Source: Ulvibacter sp047614245 (GTDB lineage Bacteria; Bacteroidota; Bacteroidia; Flavobacteriales; Flavobacteriaceae). From it: DNA of 56,464 nt. The stretch spans positions 1 through 56,464 of the forward strand of contig JBLHIC010000007.1 in the NCBI GenBank assembly GCA_047614245.1, in the 5' to 3' direction. Under the pieces are notes generated by a model. That model was not told the origin of the DNA. It did no database searches and saw nothing but the letters and a program-made list of their open reading frames with translations. Numbering within the stretch: position 1 is the stretch's first letter; every line of letters begins with the position of its first letter. Positions 25,801 to 34,402 of the stretch are shown here, piece by piece. The translations under genes were made by a program, and so were the position numbers.

Positions 25801-26057
25801 GAAGCGGTTGCTTCATTATCGAATACTGGATTCCATTTTATTCCGCCACTTGTAGATTTCCATAAACCTCCAGAAGCGGTTCCAACGTACATAACATCTG
25901 GATTAGAGGTTACAACATCAATGGCTGTTACCCGTCCAGACATACCTCCAGGGCCAATGTTACGAGGTTTTAAATCTTTTAAAATTTCCATCGAAAATTC
26001 TTGAGCAAATAAAGTAGAGGTGATGGCAAGAAGCATCAGAAGTAAAATATTCTTCAT
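22839..26057 (-). CDS. VPS10/BNR-repeat beta-propeller exported protein
   Basis: 1072 residues with a signal peptide (LLLMLLAITSTLFAQ). From about residue 35 to 720 many BNR/sortilin-type repeats appear: SxDGGxxW units such as KTTDGGKTWN, RSLDGGKNWD, KSEDGGFTFK and THDYGKTWE, forming large beta-propellers. An extremely acidic linker lies at about residues 789-817, and a helical C-terminal region follows, with IYRVDLEFNG as a beta-sandwich segment. Such proteins are often called glycosyl hydrolases, but no catalytic residues of a known glycosidase family are evident; binding of a protein or glycan is as likely. Monocistronic. Confidence 0.88.
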   Translation of the reverse strand: MKNILLLMLLAITSTLFAQEFSMEILKDLKPRNIGPGGMSGRVTAIDVVTSNPDVMYVGTASGGLWKSTSGGIKWNPVFDNEATASVGAVAIQQSNPSVVWVGTGEGNPRNSLNGGYGVYRSLDGGKNWDLMGLEKTRHIHRVIIDPTDPNTVYVGAIGSPWGEHPERGVFKTTDGGKTWNKILFTNIRSGVGDMVMDPINPNKLIVAMWEHKRDPWFFKSGGEGSGLYVTHNGGDSWEKRTDKDGLPKGELGRIGIAIAPNKPNIVYALIEAKKNALYKSEDGGFTFKKINDKNDIGNRPFYYSDIRVDPENENRVFSVYTYVNVSEDGGKNFEQLMPAYGVDNGVHPDHHAWWIHPTDGSFMIDGNDGGMNITRDGGKTWRFIGNLPVAQFYHINVDNEFPYNVYGGMQDNGSWRGPAYVWKAQGIRNDYWQEISFGDGFDVIPDRDDSQYGWSMSQQGYVSRYDHITGNNYTVRPTHPDPNVNLRFNWNAAINIDPFDNSTLYFGSQFVHKSIDKGLTWEVISPDLSTNDPTKQKQAESGGLTMDATGAENHTTVLVIEPSPLEANMLWAATDDGRVHYTQNGGQSWTDVSKNLKSLPVGSWIVQIRASNKNKGEALLVANDYRRFNYTPYVYRTHDYGKTWERIADATDVISYALSIVEDPVEKNLLFLGTDDGLYISLNAGNSWTKWTHHFPTVPVKDLVIHPREHDLIIGTFGRAAWILDDIRPLRALAKNKSLLTSDIKVFDPPTAYQSTYQQPTGSRFGGDAIFNGENRDSGALIKFYFQKKKDEKVEDKEDTDSEGEDDETEDTSEENKGASKDSIYLKIYDDTRLIRTRKRKIPDSTGIYTWKWRLDEAGVDRPSRKIRKRTNEPGGTTVKPGIYRVDLEFNGNTSSTAIKVESDPRLNISMKAINESYTASKEIEAMTQTAADAVKQMVESKNIAKELSKRLKDDDSKKYKEEIAMSKKITKKIDSVIAIYIGKEDKRQGITRNPETNVMQRLGSAGWYSGSRPNGITNTETLLMKHAKDALNEALRQTNSFFENEWKIYKTRLEQAKVSPFKDLKKFSLD

Positions 26058-26182
26058 AAAATGGTTGGATAGCTAATTAAAGTGTTTTAGAATTTTCTAA
26101 AGTTAACAAATAGTTTCAGAAGCAATTCATAAATAGCTGTTAACTACTTCGGAATTATTTTTAAATGTATTATTTTTAAACA

Positions 26183-27322
26183 ATGAATGTAAAAAAGAGA
26201 AGTATGGGTTTTGTTTTTACCAAGCACACCCCAAAACAACAGTCCCCCTTTGAGCGACTTTTTGAAGTTTTTCAAGAATTAATTACGCATACTTCTGGTG
26301 ATTTTGATGAAGCAATTGATTGGCTTAGAGAGCTTGATAAAGAATATAATCTTACTACAGATGATTATACCATCGATGATTTTATAGAAGACTTAAAGAA
26401 AAAAGGGTTTATACGAGAAGAATTTATACCCGATGGAGAAGGGAAAGGTAATGGCAAAGGAAAAACTTCGATTACAGAAAAATTAGAGCGATCACTTCGA
26501 AAGATGGCTTTAGAGCAGATTTTCGGAAAATTAAAACGCAGTGGTGCCGGTAATCACAAAACAAAGCATTCAGGCAGAGGCGATGAACAGACCGGGGAGT
26601 TCAGAAATTATCAATTTGGAGATTCTTTATCGCACATATCCATGACTGAAAGTTTGAAAAATGCCCAGATTAATCAGGGAATTGACAACTTCTCTATGAC
26701 CGAAAATGACCTCGTGGTTGAAGAAACATCTTTTAAAGCACAAATGAGTACGGTGCTGATGATTGATATTAGCCATAGTATGATTTTATATGGTGAGGAC
26801 CGAATCACGCCAGCAAAAAAAGTTGCGATGGCACTTTCGGAGTTAATTACAACAAGATATCCAAAAGATACACTTGACATTCTCGTCTTCGGAAATGACG
26901 CCTGGCCGATTAAAATAAAGGATTTACCCTATCTTAATGTTGGGCCATATCACACTAACACAGTGGCTGGATTAAAATTGGCTATGGATATGTTAAGACG
27001 AAAACGCAATACCAACAAGCAAATATTTATGATTACCGACGGGAAGCCCAGCTGTTTAAACCTACCCGATGGCGAGTACTATAAAAACAGCAACGGACTA
27101 GATCCATACATAGTTAATAAATGTTATGCAATGGCTTCACAGGCCAGAAAATTGCATATACCAATAACAACTTTTATGATTGCAGACGACCCCTATTTGC
27201 AGCAGTTCGTTGACCGTTTCACAGAGGCAAATCAAGGTAAAGCATTTTATACAGGACTACAAGGACTGGGAGAAATGATTTTTACCGACTATGAAACAAA
27301 TAGGAAGAAGAAGTTGAGGTGA
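26183..27322 (+). CDS. VWA (von Willebrand factor A) domain protein
   Basis: 379 residues. The N-terminal 180 residues are helical and charged, with a Lys/Gly-rich linker (GEGKGNGKGK, about 86-95). The VWA domain covers about 188-370. Its MIDAS is intact: DISHS (Asp195, Ser197, Ser199), a Thr in HTNTVAG and an Asp in MITDGKPSC. It is cytosolic by sequence. It precedes a AAA ATPase by 113 bp. VWA/AAA pairs typically act as metal-insertion or remodelling chaperones; the substrate here is unknown. Confidence 0.88.
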   Translation: MNVKKRSMGFVFTKHTPKQQSPFERLFEVFQELITHTSGDFDEAIDWLRELDKEYNLTTDDYTIDDFIEDLKKKGFIREEFIPDGEGKGNGKGKTSITEKLERSLRKMALEQIFGKLKRSGAGNHKTKHSGRGDEQTGEFRNYQFGDSLSHISMTESLKNAQINQGIDNFSMTENDLVVEETSFKAQMSTVLMIDISHSMILYGEDRITPAKKVAMALSELITTRYPKDTLDILVFGNDAWPIKIKDLPYLNVGPYHTNTVAGLKLAMDMLRRKRNTNKQIFMITDGKPSCLNLPDGEYYKNSNGLDPYIVNKCYAMASQARKLHIPITTFMIADDPYLQQFVDRFTEANQGKAFYTGLQGLGEMIFTDYETNRKKKLR

Positions 27323-27329
27323 TTATTTG

Positions 27330-27430
27330 CTGTAGAGAAAAGTGAGAAGTAAAAAGTAAGAAGTTAAAAAAAAAGTAACCATACCTAGAACCTAGAAAAA
27401 AGAAAAAAGAATAAAGAAAAAATTATAATA
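27330..27430. repeat. Purine-rich intergenic repeat tract inside the VWA-AAA pair
   Basis: The gap contains AGAAAAGTGAGAAGTAAAAA, CCTAGAACCTAGAA and AAAAAAGAATAAAGAAAAAA units. The first unit type recurs near 46100-46200. The tract separates two genes expected to be co-transcribed. Confidence 0.5.
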
Positions 27431-27435
27431 AAAGC

Positions 27436-28902
27436 ATGAAGATCGAAAATATTAAAACTTTAGGTGAATTAAAAGGCGCCGGATTCGAATATAAAACCAT
27501 TAAGGATGAATTAAGGCGAAACCTGCTTCAGAAATTAATGAGAAAAGAAACTACCTTTGAAGGGATTCATGGGTATGAGTATACTGTGATTCCTCAATTG
27601 GAGCGTGCTATTCTTTCAAAGCACAATTTAAACCTTTTGGGATTGCGTGGTCAAGCCAAGACCCGTTTGGCAAGGCAGATGGTTAATTTCTTAGATGAGT
27701 ATATACCAATAGTTGCTGGAAGTGAGATAAATGATGATCCATTTATGCCGATCTCGAGATTCGCGATAAACTTACTTGCTGAAAAGGGCGATGAGACTCC
27801 AATTAATTGGCTTCATCGCGACCAGCGCTTTGCAGAAAAACTAGCGACACCAGATGTTACTGTGGCAGATTTGATAGGAGATGTTGATCCTATTAAAGCT
27901 GCTAATTTGAAATTAACGTATGCAGATGATCGCGTAATTCACTTCGGAATGATTCCAAGAGCGAACCGATGTATTTTTGTAATTAATGAACTTCCCGATT
28001 TACAAGCGCGAATCCAAGTTGCACTTTTTAATATTTTACAAGAAGGAGACGTTCAAATTCGCGGATTTTCATTGCGACTGCCTTTAGATATTCAATTTGT
28101 ATTTACGGCAAATCCAGAGGATTATACAAACCGTGGTAGTATTGTAACTCCCTTAAAAGATAGAATAGGCTCACAAATTCTTACGCATTATCCTGATAGT
28201 TTAGAAATTGCACGAACCATTACCGAACAAGAAACAGCAGAGGCAAGTGCAAATAAAAAAAATGTTTATGTGCCTGAGCTTGCAAAGGATATATTAGAAC
28301 AAATAAGTTTTGAAGCGAGAGAAAATGAATTTATTGATGCTAAAAGTGGTGTCAGTGCAAGATTGAGTATTACTGCATTCCAAAACCTATTAAGCACAGC
28401 AGAGCGACGTGCACTGCAGAATGGAGATGAAACAACGGTCGTTCGCTTAGGTGATTTTATTGGCATTGTTCCGTCAATTACTGGGAAAGTTGAATTGGTA
28501 TATGAAGGGGAGCAAGAAGGAGCTTCGGAGGTTGCACAGCAATTAATAGCAGATGCCGTTAAAACACAGTTCGTGCAGTATTTCCCTAAAATTGAAAAAC
28601 TGCAAAAAGATGGAGAACAGGAACCTTATGACGATATCGTAGCTTGGTTTTTTGAACAAAACGATGGTTTTGAATTACTTGAAAGTTTATCGGACGAGGA
28701 TTATAAATTACAATTAGATCGTATTGAGCCGTTAGATGATTTATTGGAGCGCTATGTGAAAGATATTCCTGAACAAGACAGCTACTTTTTTAAGGAGTTT
28801 GTCCTGTGGGCTTTGGTCGAGTATAGGAAACTAAGCAAGTACCATATGATTGAAGGTCTTAGATTCAAAGATGTTTATGGAGGCTATATTAGTGGACTTT
28901 AA
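27436..28902 (+). CDS. AAA+ ATPase, magnesium chelatase ChlI-like
   Basis: 488 residues. A variant Walker A, GLRGQAKT (69-76), has Ala for the usual Gly before Lys. Walker B is CIFVINEL (179-186) with Asn184-Glu185 where Asp-Glu is usual. Sensor 1 is TANPEDY (Asn226), and KDRIG (Arg243) looks like an arginine finger. A lid and a long C-terminal helical part follow (about 260-488). With the VWA gene upstream, it resembles the ChlI/ChlD-like pairs of unknown target present in many non-photosynthetic bacteria. It is not evidence for chlorophyll synthesis. Confidence 0.85.
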   Translation: MKIENIKTLGELKGAGFEYKTIKDELRRNLLQKLMRKETTFEGIHGYEYTVIPQLERAILSKHNLNLLGLRGQAKTRLARQMVNFLDEYIPIVAGSEINDDPFMPISRFAINLLAEKGDETPINWLHRDQRFAEKLATPDVTVADLIGDVDPIKAANLKLTYADDRVIHFGMIPRANRCIFVINELPDLQARIQVALFNILQEGDVQIRGFSLRLPLDIQFVFTANPEDYTNRGSIVTPLKDRIGSQILTHYPDSLEIARTITEQETAEASANKKNVYVPELAKDILEQISFEARENEFIDAKSGVSARLSITAFQNLLSTAERRALQNGDETTVVRLGDFIGIVPSITGKVELVYEGEQEGASEVAQQLIADAVKTQFVQYFPKIEKLQKDGEQEPYDDIVAWFFEQNDGFELLESLSDEDYKLQLDRIEPLDDLLERYVKDIPEQDSYFFKEFVLWALVEYRKLSKYHMIEGLRFKDVYGGYISGL

Positions 28903-28955
28903 TCGCTAGAACTCCCTGAGACTAAAACTTGAGCTAGTTTATTTTATACAAAACA

Positions 28956-28981
28956 AAAAGCTGCCCTGAAAGGCAGCTTTT
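28956..28981. terminator. Intrinsic terminator between converging genes
   Basis: AAAAAGCTGCC and GGCAGCTTTT pair around CTGAAA, with an A run on the left and a T run on the right. It stops the AAA ATPase transcript and probably also the leftward LysM gene transcript. Confidence 0.85.
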
Positions 28982-29002
28982 CTACTCAAAAAAATTTGAA
29001 TT

Positions 29003-29379
29003 TCACAAGTTAGGAATAATTAGTTCCTGACCAGGATCGACTACGTCCGGATTGCTTAAAACATCTTTATTTGCTTCGAATATAGCAGTATACTTCATTG
29101 GCTTATCACAATAGTGCTTAGCAATTTTGCTCAGTGATTCATCAATTGCAACAGTATGACGATGATAAATTGTTTCATCGTCTATTTTTATATCAGCCAC
29201 AATATCAGTAGCGTTATCTCCATCAACTCTTTTTATTTCATCCCTAAGAAGGTTTTTTTTATATGGTGTATTTGCAGTCTCCCATACTTTTAATTACCCC
29301 ATCTCTTATTTACATCCCCGTTTTGGATATTCAATTTTTCTCCTAAATCCAAAACAGATTGATATTTTGCTCTAATCAT
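29003..29379 (-). pseudogene. LysM-domain protein gene disrupted by two frameshifts
   Basis: The original start is the ATG at 29379, giving MIRAKYQSVLDLGEKLNIQ then NGDV, a typical N-terminus of flavobacterial BON-like/LysM proteins. The frame is lost directly after GDV, resumes as RDGVIK in another, and again as VWETANTPYKKNLLRDEIKR in a third. The C-terminal LysM domain is intact (YHRHTVAIDESLSKIAKHY, IFEANKDVL and GQELIIPNL). The total of 377 nt equals 125 codons plus 2, consistent with two single-base insertions, one near AATAAG and one in AAAA. From the ATG at 29200 only a 65-residue LysM piece could be made. Either the gene decayed or the sequence has errors. Confidence 0.75.
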
Positions 29380-29417
29380 TAGTAGTGAATTAAAGATACA
29401 AAATTCGGTTATTATAT

Positions 29418-29864
29418 TTATAAATCTTCTGGAAGGTATTTACTTTTAAAACCAAAAGCGTAAGGACTTTCCCCACGCTGCTGAAGATATTCGAGTCGCT
29501 CTTTCCCTTCTTCAACCGTTGGGATATGGCCATCTTCAATATACCATAGTACCATATGCATTTTAAGCATTTTTTTAAACCATTCTTTCTTCCTTTTGAA
29601 GATTTCAACGTGACCCGAATTATATACATATTTAAAAAGACTCTCTCGATCTTGCCAAACACTCATATTGACTAATATATAATCTGAATCAAAAGCATTG
29701 ATTGAATACGAGTCGTCACTATCATCGCCAACCAATCGCCAAACAAACCCTTCGCTTTCTTCGGCAATAGCGTTAATGCGATCCGTATTATTAACAAAAC
29801 CTGCCATTACAGGGCTATCCATCTTGGCGATGGCTTCAGCAATATTAAGTTGAGCTAATTGCAT
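29418..29864 (-). CDS. DUF3291 protein
   Basis: 148 residues matching DUF3291: MQLAQLNIAEAIAKMDSP, GFVWRLVGDD, LVNMSVWQDRESLFKYVYNS and HMVLWYIEDGHIPTVEEG. The family belongs to the ferredoxin-like (dimeric alpha/beta barrel) superfamily with antibiotic-biosynthesis monooxygenases, but no reaction is established. It starts 2 bp after the ABC ATPase stop, so it is in one operon with it. Cytosolic, no signal peptide. Confidence 0.88.
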   Translation of the reverse strand: MQLAQLNIAEAIAKMDSPVMAGFVNNTDRINAIAEESEGFVWRLVGDDSDDSYSINAFDSDYILVNMSVWQDRESLFKYVYNSGHVEIFKRKKEWFKKMLKMHMVLWYIEDGHIPTVEEGKERLEYLQQRGESPYAFGFKSKYLPEDL

Positions 29865-29866
29865 AA

Positions 29867-30550
29867 TTACATATGGTTTTTAGAAAGATAATTCATTTTT
29901 ATTAAATCTTCTTTGGAAAGAACTTCACTACTTTTGCCTTCTGAGATCACAATATTTTTTGTCGTAGTTTGAAGGACATCATCAAAATAATGATCAGTTA
30001 AAATAATTCCCTTCGAGGTTTTTAAGGTCTCAAGAAATTCCTTAATAGCATCCTTATACAAAGGCTCGATCATAGAAAATGGTTCGTCTAATAATAGAAA
30101 TTTATGATCGAGAGTCCCCACTAAAATAATTTCCAAAAAGCGTAGTTCGCCTAGCGACAAATCTCCAACGTATTTGGCCGCAATTTTAGCAATACCGGGA
30201 TTATAGAAGACCGCATCTTGTTTTTCTTGAGAATAAAAATACATCGGTATAATATCCCGTACCCGAACATTTTTCGGAAGGAAAGAATCCTGAGGTAGAT
30301 AAGCAATTTGCTTTGAAGCAATCACGTTTTTAGGTTTTACCGAAACTCCATCAATGCTCATCTCCATATGATCAGCTTTTAAGGTTCCGAAGATCATTTT
30401 TAATAACGTAGATTTTCCGCAGCCATTTCTCCCGAAAATCCCAAGAATTTCCCCAGTCTCGCACGTAAAACTGATATCTTTTAGAACTTCCTTATTTCCA
30501 AAAGACTTTTCAGCTTTATTTAAAATTAATTTAACATTGTCTTGAGGCAT
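29867..30550 (-). CDS. ABC transporter ATP-binding protein
   Basis: 227 residues, a single ABC domain: Walker A GRNGCGKST (40-48), Q-loop in AYLPQDSF, the signature variant LSLGE (usual LSGGQ), Walker B FLLLDEP, H-loop in LTDHYFDD. The upstream gene encodes a three-helix membrane protein, the likely membrane partner, although it is far smaller than a standard permease. Substrate unknown; the Leu-for-Gly change in the signature is unusual. Confidence 0.88.
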   Translation of the reverse strand: MPQDNVKLILNKAEKSFGNKEVLKDISFTCETGEILGIFGRNGCGKSTLLKMIFGTLKADHMEMSIDGVSVKPKNVIASKQIAYLPQDSFLPKNVRVRDIIPMYFYSQEKQDAVFYNPGIAKIAAKYVGDLSLGELRFLEIILVGTLDHKFLLLDEPFSMIEPLYKDAIKEFLETLKTSKGIILTDHYFDDVLQTTTKNIVISEGKSSEVLSKEDLIKMNYLSKNHM

Positions 30551-30624
30551 AAAATTTGTTACTTTTTCAGTACTATTTTATATTACTTAAAACTTAATGA
30601 TTCAACAAAAAAGAGAGTTCAATA

Positions 30625-30960
30625 TCAAATCGAGAGAAGTTTAAAATCACCAAATATCATAGTTACAACCATCAGGGTGATAATTACAATTGGGGTTCCG
30701 ATCAATAGATTAATAAGGAGAACTGCTTTAAAAAGTTTCCATTTCGTTAAACCCAGATTATAGTAAAAATAAAACTCTTGCTTTTTTAGTAAATAGAAGG
30801 CCAAAAACCCAATAAAGATACCAATAGTGATGAAAATTAAAACAGCAGTTAGGTTCCCAAAAACTATTTTACTAAGTATTGTAAAAGCCACAATATAAAG
30901 CAAGATATCCTTGTAAAAATTCCAGAGCGCCCTAGTTGGTGTATTATACATATTTAACAA
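30625..30960 (-). CDS. Small three-helix membrane protein, putative ABC partner
   Basis: 111 residues starting MLNMYNTPTRALW. Three hydrophobic segments (about 20-38, 40-58, 80-103) with a basic loop FYYNLGLTKWKLF between the second and third. No family hallmark of a known permease. It is 74 bp before the ABC ATPase gene and on the same strand. The FYYNxGLTKWKLF loop may contact the ATPase, by analogy with coupling helices. Confidence 0.7.
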   Translation of the reverse strand: MLNMYNTPTRALWNFYKDILLYIVAFTILSKIVFGNLTAVLIFITIGIFIGFLAFYLLKKQEFYFYYNLGLTKWKLFKAVLLINLLIGTPIVIITLMVVTMIFGDFKLLSI

Positions 30961-31105
30961 TATAATGTCGCATATAATTTGTTTCTTTTTAGCCCATATT
31001 TCAATATAAAATAAATCCGTAGCTAAGGATATGCATTGGTTTTCTATCTCATCTGAACTAAAAATAATTCAAATAGAAATACGATATTTCATTATTAAAT
31101 TGGTA

Positions 31106-34100
31106 TTACTCATGACCTACGTGACAACCACAACCAACATCCATAAAACCTTGGGATTCTTCATGCCAAGGAAAAGCCTGATTTGCCCTACTTAACTCCC
31201 AAAAGAATGGTAGACGTTCTTTTTCCTGATTGCCAATTTCGTTCATTGTAATTGCATCATACAAGTGGCCATTAGCCATCACTTTCTCAATTGTCTGTGT
31301 GTTTTCGATATCTTCAAGTGGATTCTTTGAAAGCACTATTAAGTCTGCCAGTTTTCCAACTTCCAGGGAACCAATGTCGGCGCCCACTCCTATATAATTA
31401 GCGCCATTGATGGTCGCTGCTTTTAGAGCTTCAAAATTACTCATGCCTCCTTGAACAAGCATCCAGGTTTCCCAATGTGCTCCCAATCCTTGTAATTGGC
31501 CATGCGCTCCCATATTAACTTTCACACCAGCCTTACTTAAATCATTTACAGTTTTTGAAACTTGGATATGTCCGTTTTCATATTCTGTTAGAGGCGCCAT
31601 CGTGCGATGCCTTGATCTGCTATCAATAATAGATCTTGGCGTAAAATTGAGCAGTTTCTCGTTTTCCCAAACATTGTCTCGCTGATAGTAATAATATTCG
31701 CCATTTAATCCGCCGTAATTTACAATTAGGGTAGGGGTATAGCCAGTATTACTAGTTCCCCACAATTCCAAAACGTCTTTATAAACCGGGGTCACGGGGA
31801 TATTATGCTCTACTCCCGTATGTCCATCAATAACCATAGTTAGGTTATGGTAAAATGTAGAACCGCCTTCTGGAACCACATTAATACTTAATTCTCGGGC
31901 TGCTTGTAAAACTTGTTGACGCTGTTCACGGCGCGGCTGATTGTAACTTTTCACGCTTTTTGCACCGAACGCCTTGGTTCTTCGAATACTACTACGTGCA
32001 TCTTCTAAATTATTGATAACCGCTTTAAAATCGGCATCGGCGCCATACAATATAAATCCGGTAGAGTAGAGACGCGGCCCGATTAGTCCTCCTGACTTTT
32101 GTAATTCAGAAAGAGAAAAAACAGTTTCAGTATTTGCGGAAGGATCGTGAGACGTTGTAACGCCGAAGGCGAGATTAGCCATAAACTGCCAATTCTGCTG
32201 CGTTGTTAATCCAGATCGGAAGGCACCTATATGTGCATGGGCATCGACCATTCCCGGCATTATTGTTTTACCTAGTGAAAGATAAACTTTGGCATCTGCA
32301 GGAATAGGCGTTTCTGAAGCATCGCCTATTTGTTCAATTTTGTTGTCTTTTATAATGATGTTTCCGTTTTCGATGATTTTATCACCGTCCATAGTAATGA
32401 TTCTTGCATTCGCGAATGCGATTCTGCCAGATGGTTTATCTATGGGCGCTGTGAGTCCAATTTTAACTCCTTCAGTAGTGATGTCTGGAATCTTTTCTGG
32501 GGAACCCGGAAGAAATGTAAATCGATTTTTAATCTCATTACTAAAATATTCATCTCCTAAAGTCCACATTACCTTTTTGCTATTCGGCGACCAGTGTATA
32601 TTTATCCCTGCATCTTTTGCGATTTGTGATACAGGAACTGATTTTGACTTACTATCTAAATCTATGGTTTGCCCGTTTAATACTAAGGGCGCTAAATAGA
32701 CTTTATGAAGATTCGAAAATGCGATCCATTTATTATCTGGGCTTGGTACCAATCGATTACCGTATTTCGATTTGAGATGCGTTTTTTCGTCATTCCCCTG
32801 AAGGTTTACACTAATGAGACTCTTCGTGATTGCGCCGCCATAACTACCTCCAGTTTGAAGAAAGATACGTTTCCCGTCAACTGTGAACATGGGGTGTTGT
32901 CCTTTTACGGTAATCTTAGTTTCATTGCTTCCGTCGCTATCCATTATATAGACTCCTGGTTCTTTTGTAAATGAAAAACCTTGATCCGTATTTCCCCTCT
33001 CTTTTCTGAAAACTATAGAGCCTCCATTAGGACCATAGGAAGGTGTGCGATAAATCCCTTTTTTTGAAGTAAGTTTCTGAGGTTGACCACCAGACGATGA
33101 AATCTTAAAAATGGCACCTTTTTCAACATCGTTCCAAACAACGTAAACAATATCGTTTCCGTTTGGGGAGAATTGTGGTTCGAATTCAAAATCGGTGCCA
33201 AATGTTAGCCGGCTAGGGATGCCGTTAGGTAGTTCTTTTACCCAAATATATCCTAATGCTTGGAATAATAAAAGTTTTCCGTCAGGAGATGTCACTGCCT
33301 GTCGAATCATTTTCGGTGTAAAACTATCTTTCTCAATAGGAGTGTTGAAATGAACTGTTTCTGCTAAATCTATTTTTACATCTACAGTGAATGGAATATT
33401 GGTTGTTGTTAAAGCGTTGATGTCGATTTTATGAATTTTTCCGCCGCTCCAGAAAACAATTTCATTGTTATTGGGCATCCAATTGAAGTTTGGATACAGT
33501 CCGAAAATGGCCCAAGCTTCCTGTTGATCTTTGTTTAATTGGTCATAGATTGGCCACTCTTCCCCAGTTTCCAAATCGTGAATATATAAAACTGTTTGTT
33601 CGCGCACACGTTTTACAAATGCAAGTTTTGTTCCGTCGCGAGACGGTGTTGGTCTCACAGCACCTCCAGGTCCGCCGGTAATTGTAACGGTTTTTCCATC
33701 TTCAAAACTATAGCGTTTAATAACATAAATCTGATCGTTGGGATCTTTGTTATACTGAAAATATCCGCCTGGATACTCATCCTCACTATAGTAAAGATAT
33801 TTCCCATCATAAGAGACAAAAGGTTCATTTACATCCTGCTGATCATTCTTGCGTGTTGTTAATTTAAGTCCGCTACCCCCAGTAATATGATATTGCCACA
33901 TTTCGCCTGCGCCTAAACTTCTCCCCGAAGAAAAATGTTTCCGTGCGATTAATGAGTTTCCATCAGGTGACCAAACGGCATTATTCAACAGTCTAAAATC
34001 TTCTTTTGAAATTTGTTTTGCTTGACTTCCATCGGTATTCATAATCCAAATGTTGTCTCCGCCACCAGCATCGCTTGTGAAAGAAATCTTTGAGCCGTTT

Positions 34101-34402
34101 GGACTAAATCGAGGTTGAACTTCAAAAGGAATTCCTTTCCGAAGTACTTTCGCTTTCCCGCCGCTGATTGGCATAGAATAGATATCGCCCAGCATATCGA
34201 AGACTATCGTTCGTCCGTCGGGACTTACGTCTAGATTCATCCAAGTACCCTCATCAGTAGAAAAACTGTGTTCTTTATAGTTGAAATCTGTCCCGGGATT
34301 GGCGACATCCCATTTAGGCATTTCCTCTTTTTTGTCTTTCTTTTTTTGAGCTTGAACTGAAAGGGTAAAACTTATGAATAGAAGTGTTAATAATAATCTC
34401 AT
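31106..34402 (-). CDS. TolB-propeller amidohydrolase, exported
   Basis: 1098 residues from the ATG at 34402 (MRLLLTLLFISFTLSVQAQ signal); an upstream in-frame ATG at 34456 would precede it with unlike residues. The first 600 residues are TolB/PD40 repeats such as FSPNGSKISFTSDAGG and WSPDGNSLIARK. An amidohydrolase domain follows (about 690-1060): GMVDAHAHIGAF has the HxH metal motif, then GVTTSHDPS, GHTGVEHNIP and VGADIGSLEVGKLADLIV, typical of imidazolonepropionase-like enzymes. It would hydrolyse peptides or cyclic amides in the periplasm. The last residues, MDVGCGCHVGHE, form a Cys/His-rich tail of unknown role. Confidence 0.9.
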   Translation of the reverse strand: MRLLLTLLFISFTLSVQAQKKKDKKEEMPKWDVANPGTDFNYKEHSFSTDEGTWMNLDVSPDGRTIVFDMLGDIYSMPISGGKAKVLRKGIPFEVQPRFSPNGSKISFTSDAGGGDNIWIMNTDGSQAKQISKEDFRLLNNAVWSPDGNSLIARKHFSSGRSLGAGEMWQYHITGGSGLKLTTRKNDQQDVNEPFVSYDGKYLYYSEDEYPGGYFQYNKDPNDQIYVIKRYSFEDGKTVTITGGPGGAVRPTPSRDGTKLAFVKRVREQTVLYIHDLETGEEWPIYDQLNKDQQEAWAIFGLYPNFNWMPNNNEIVFWSGGKIHKIDINALTTTNIPFTVDVKIDLAETVHFNTPIEKDSFTPKMIRQAVTSPDGKLLLFQALGYIWVKELPNGIPSRLTFGTDFEFEPQFSPNGNDIVYVVWNDVEKGAIFKISSSGGQPQKLTSKKGIYRTPSYGPNGGSIVFRKERGNTDQGFSFTKEPGVYIMDSDGSNETKITVKGQHPMFTVDGKRIFLQTGGSYGGAITKSLISVNLQGNDEKTHLKSKYGNRLVPSPDNKWIAFSNLHKVYLAPLVLNGQTIDLDSKSKSVPVSQIAKDAGINIHWSPNSKKVMWTLGDEYFSNEIKNRFTFLPGSPEKIPDITTEGVKIGLTAPIDKPSGRIAFANARIITMDGDKIIENGNIIIKDNKIEQIGDASETPIPADAKVYLSLGKTIMPGMVDAHAHIGAFRSGLTTQQNWQFMANLAFGVTTSHDPSANTETVFSLSELQKSGGLIGPRLYSTGFILYGADADFKAVINNLEDARSSIRRTKAFGAKSVKSYNQPRREQRQQVLQAARELSINVVPEGGSTFYHNLTMVIDGHTGVEHNIPVTPVYKDVLELWGTSNTGYTPTLIVNYGGLNGEYYYYQRDNVWENEKLLNFTPRSIIDSRSRHRTMAPLTEYENGHIQVSKTVNDLSKAGVKVNMGAHGQLQGLGAHWETWMLVQGGMSNFEALKAATINGANYIGVGADIGSLEVGKLADLIVLSKNPLEDIENTQTIEKVMANGHLYDAITMNEIGNQEKERLPFFWELSRANQAFPWHEESQGFMDVGCGCHVGHE

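Noticed and set aside
26183..28902. Chlorophyll synthesis from the magnesium chelatase-like pair
   Set aside because: No ChlH or other pigment genes are present; such ATPase/VWA pairs occur in many non-phototrophs.
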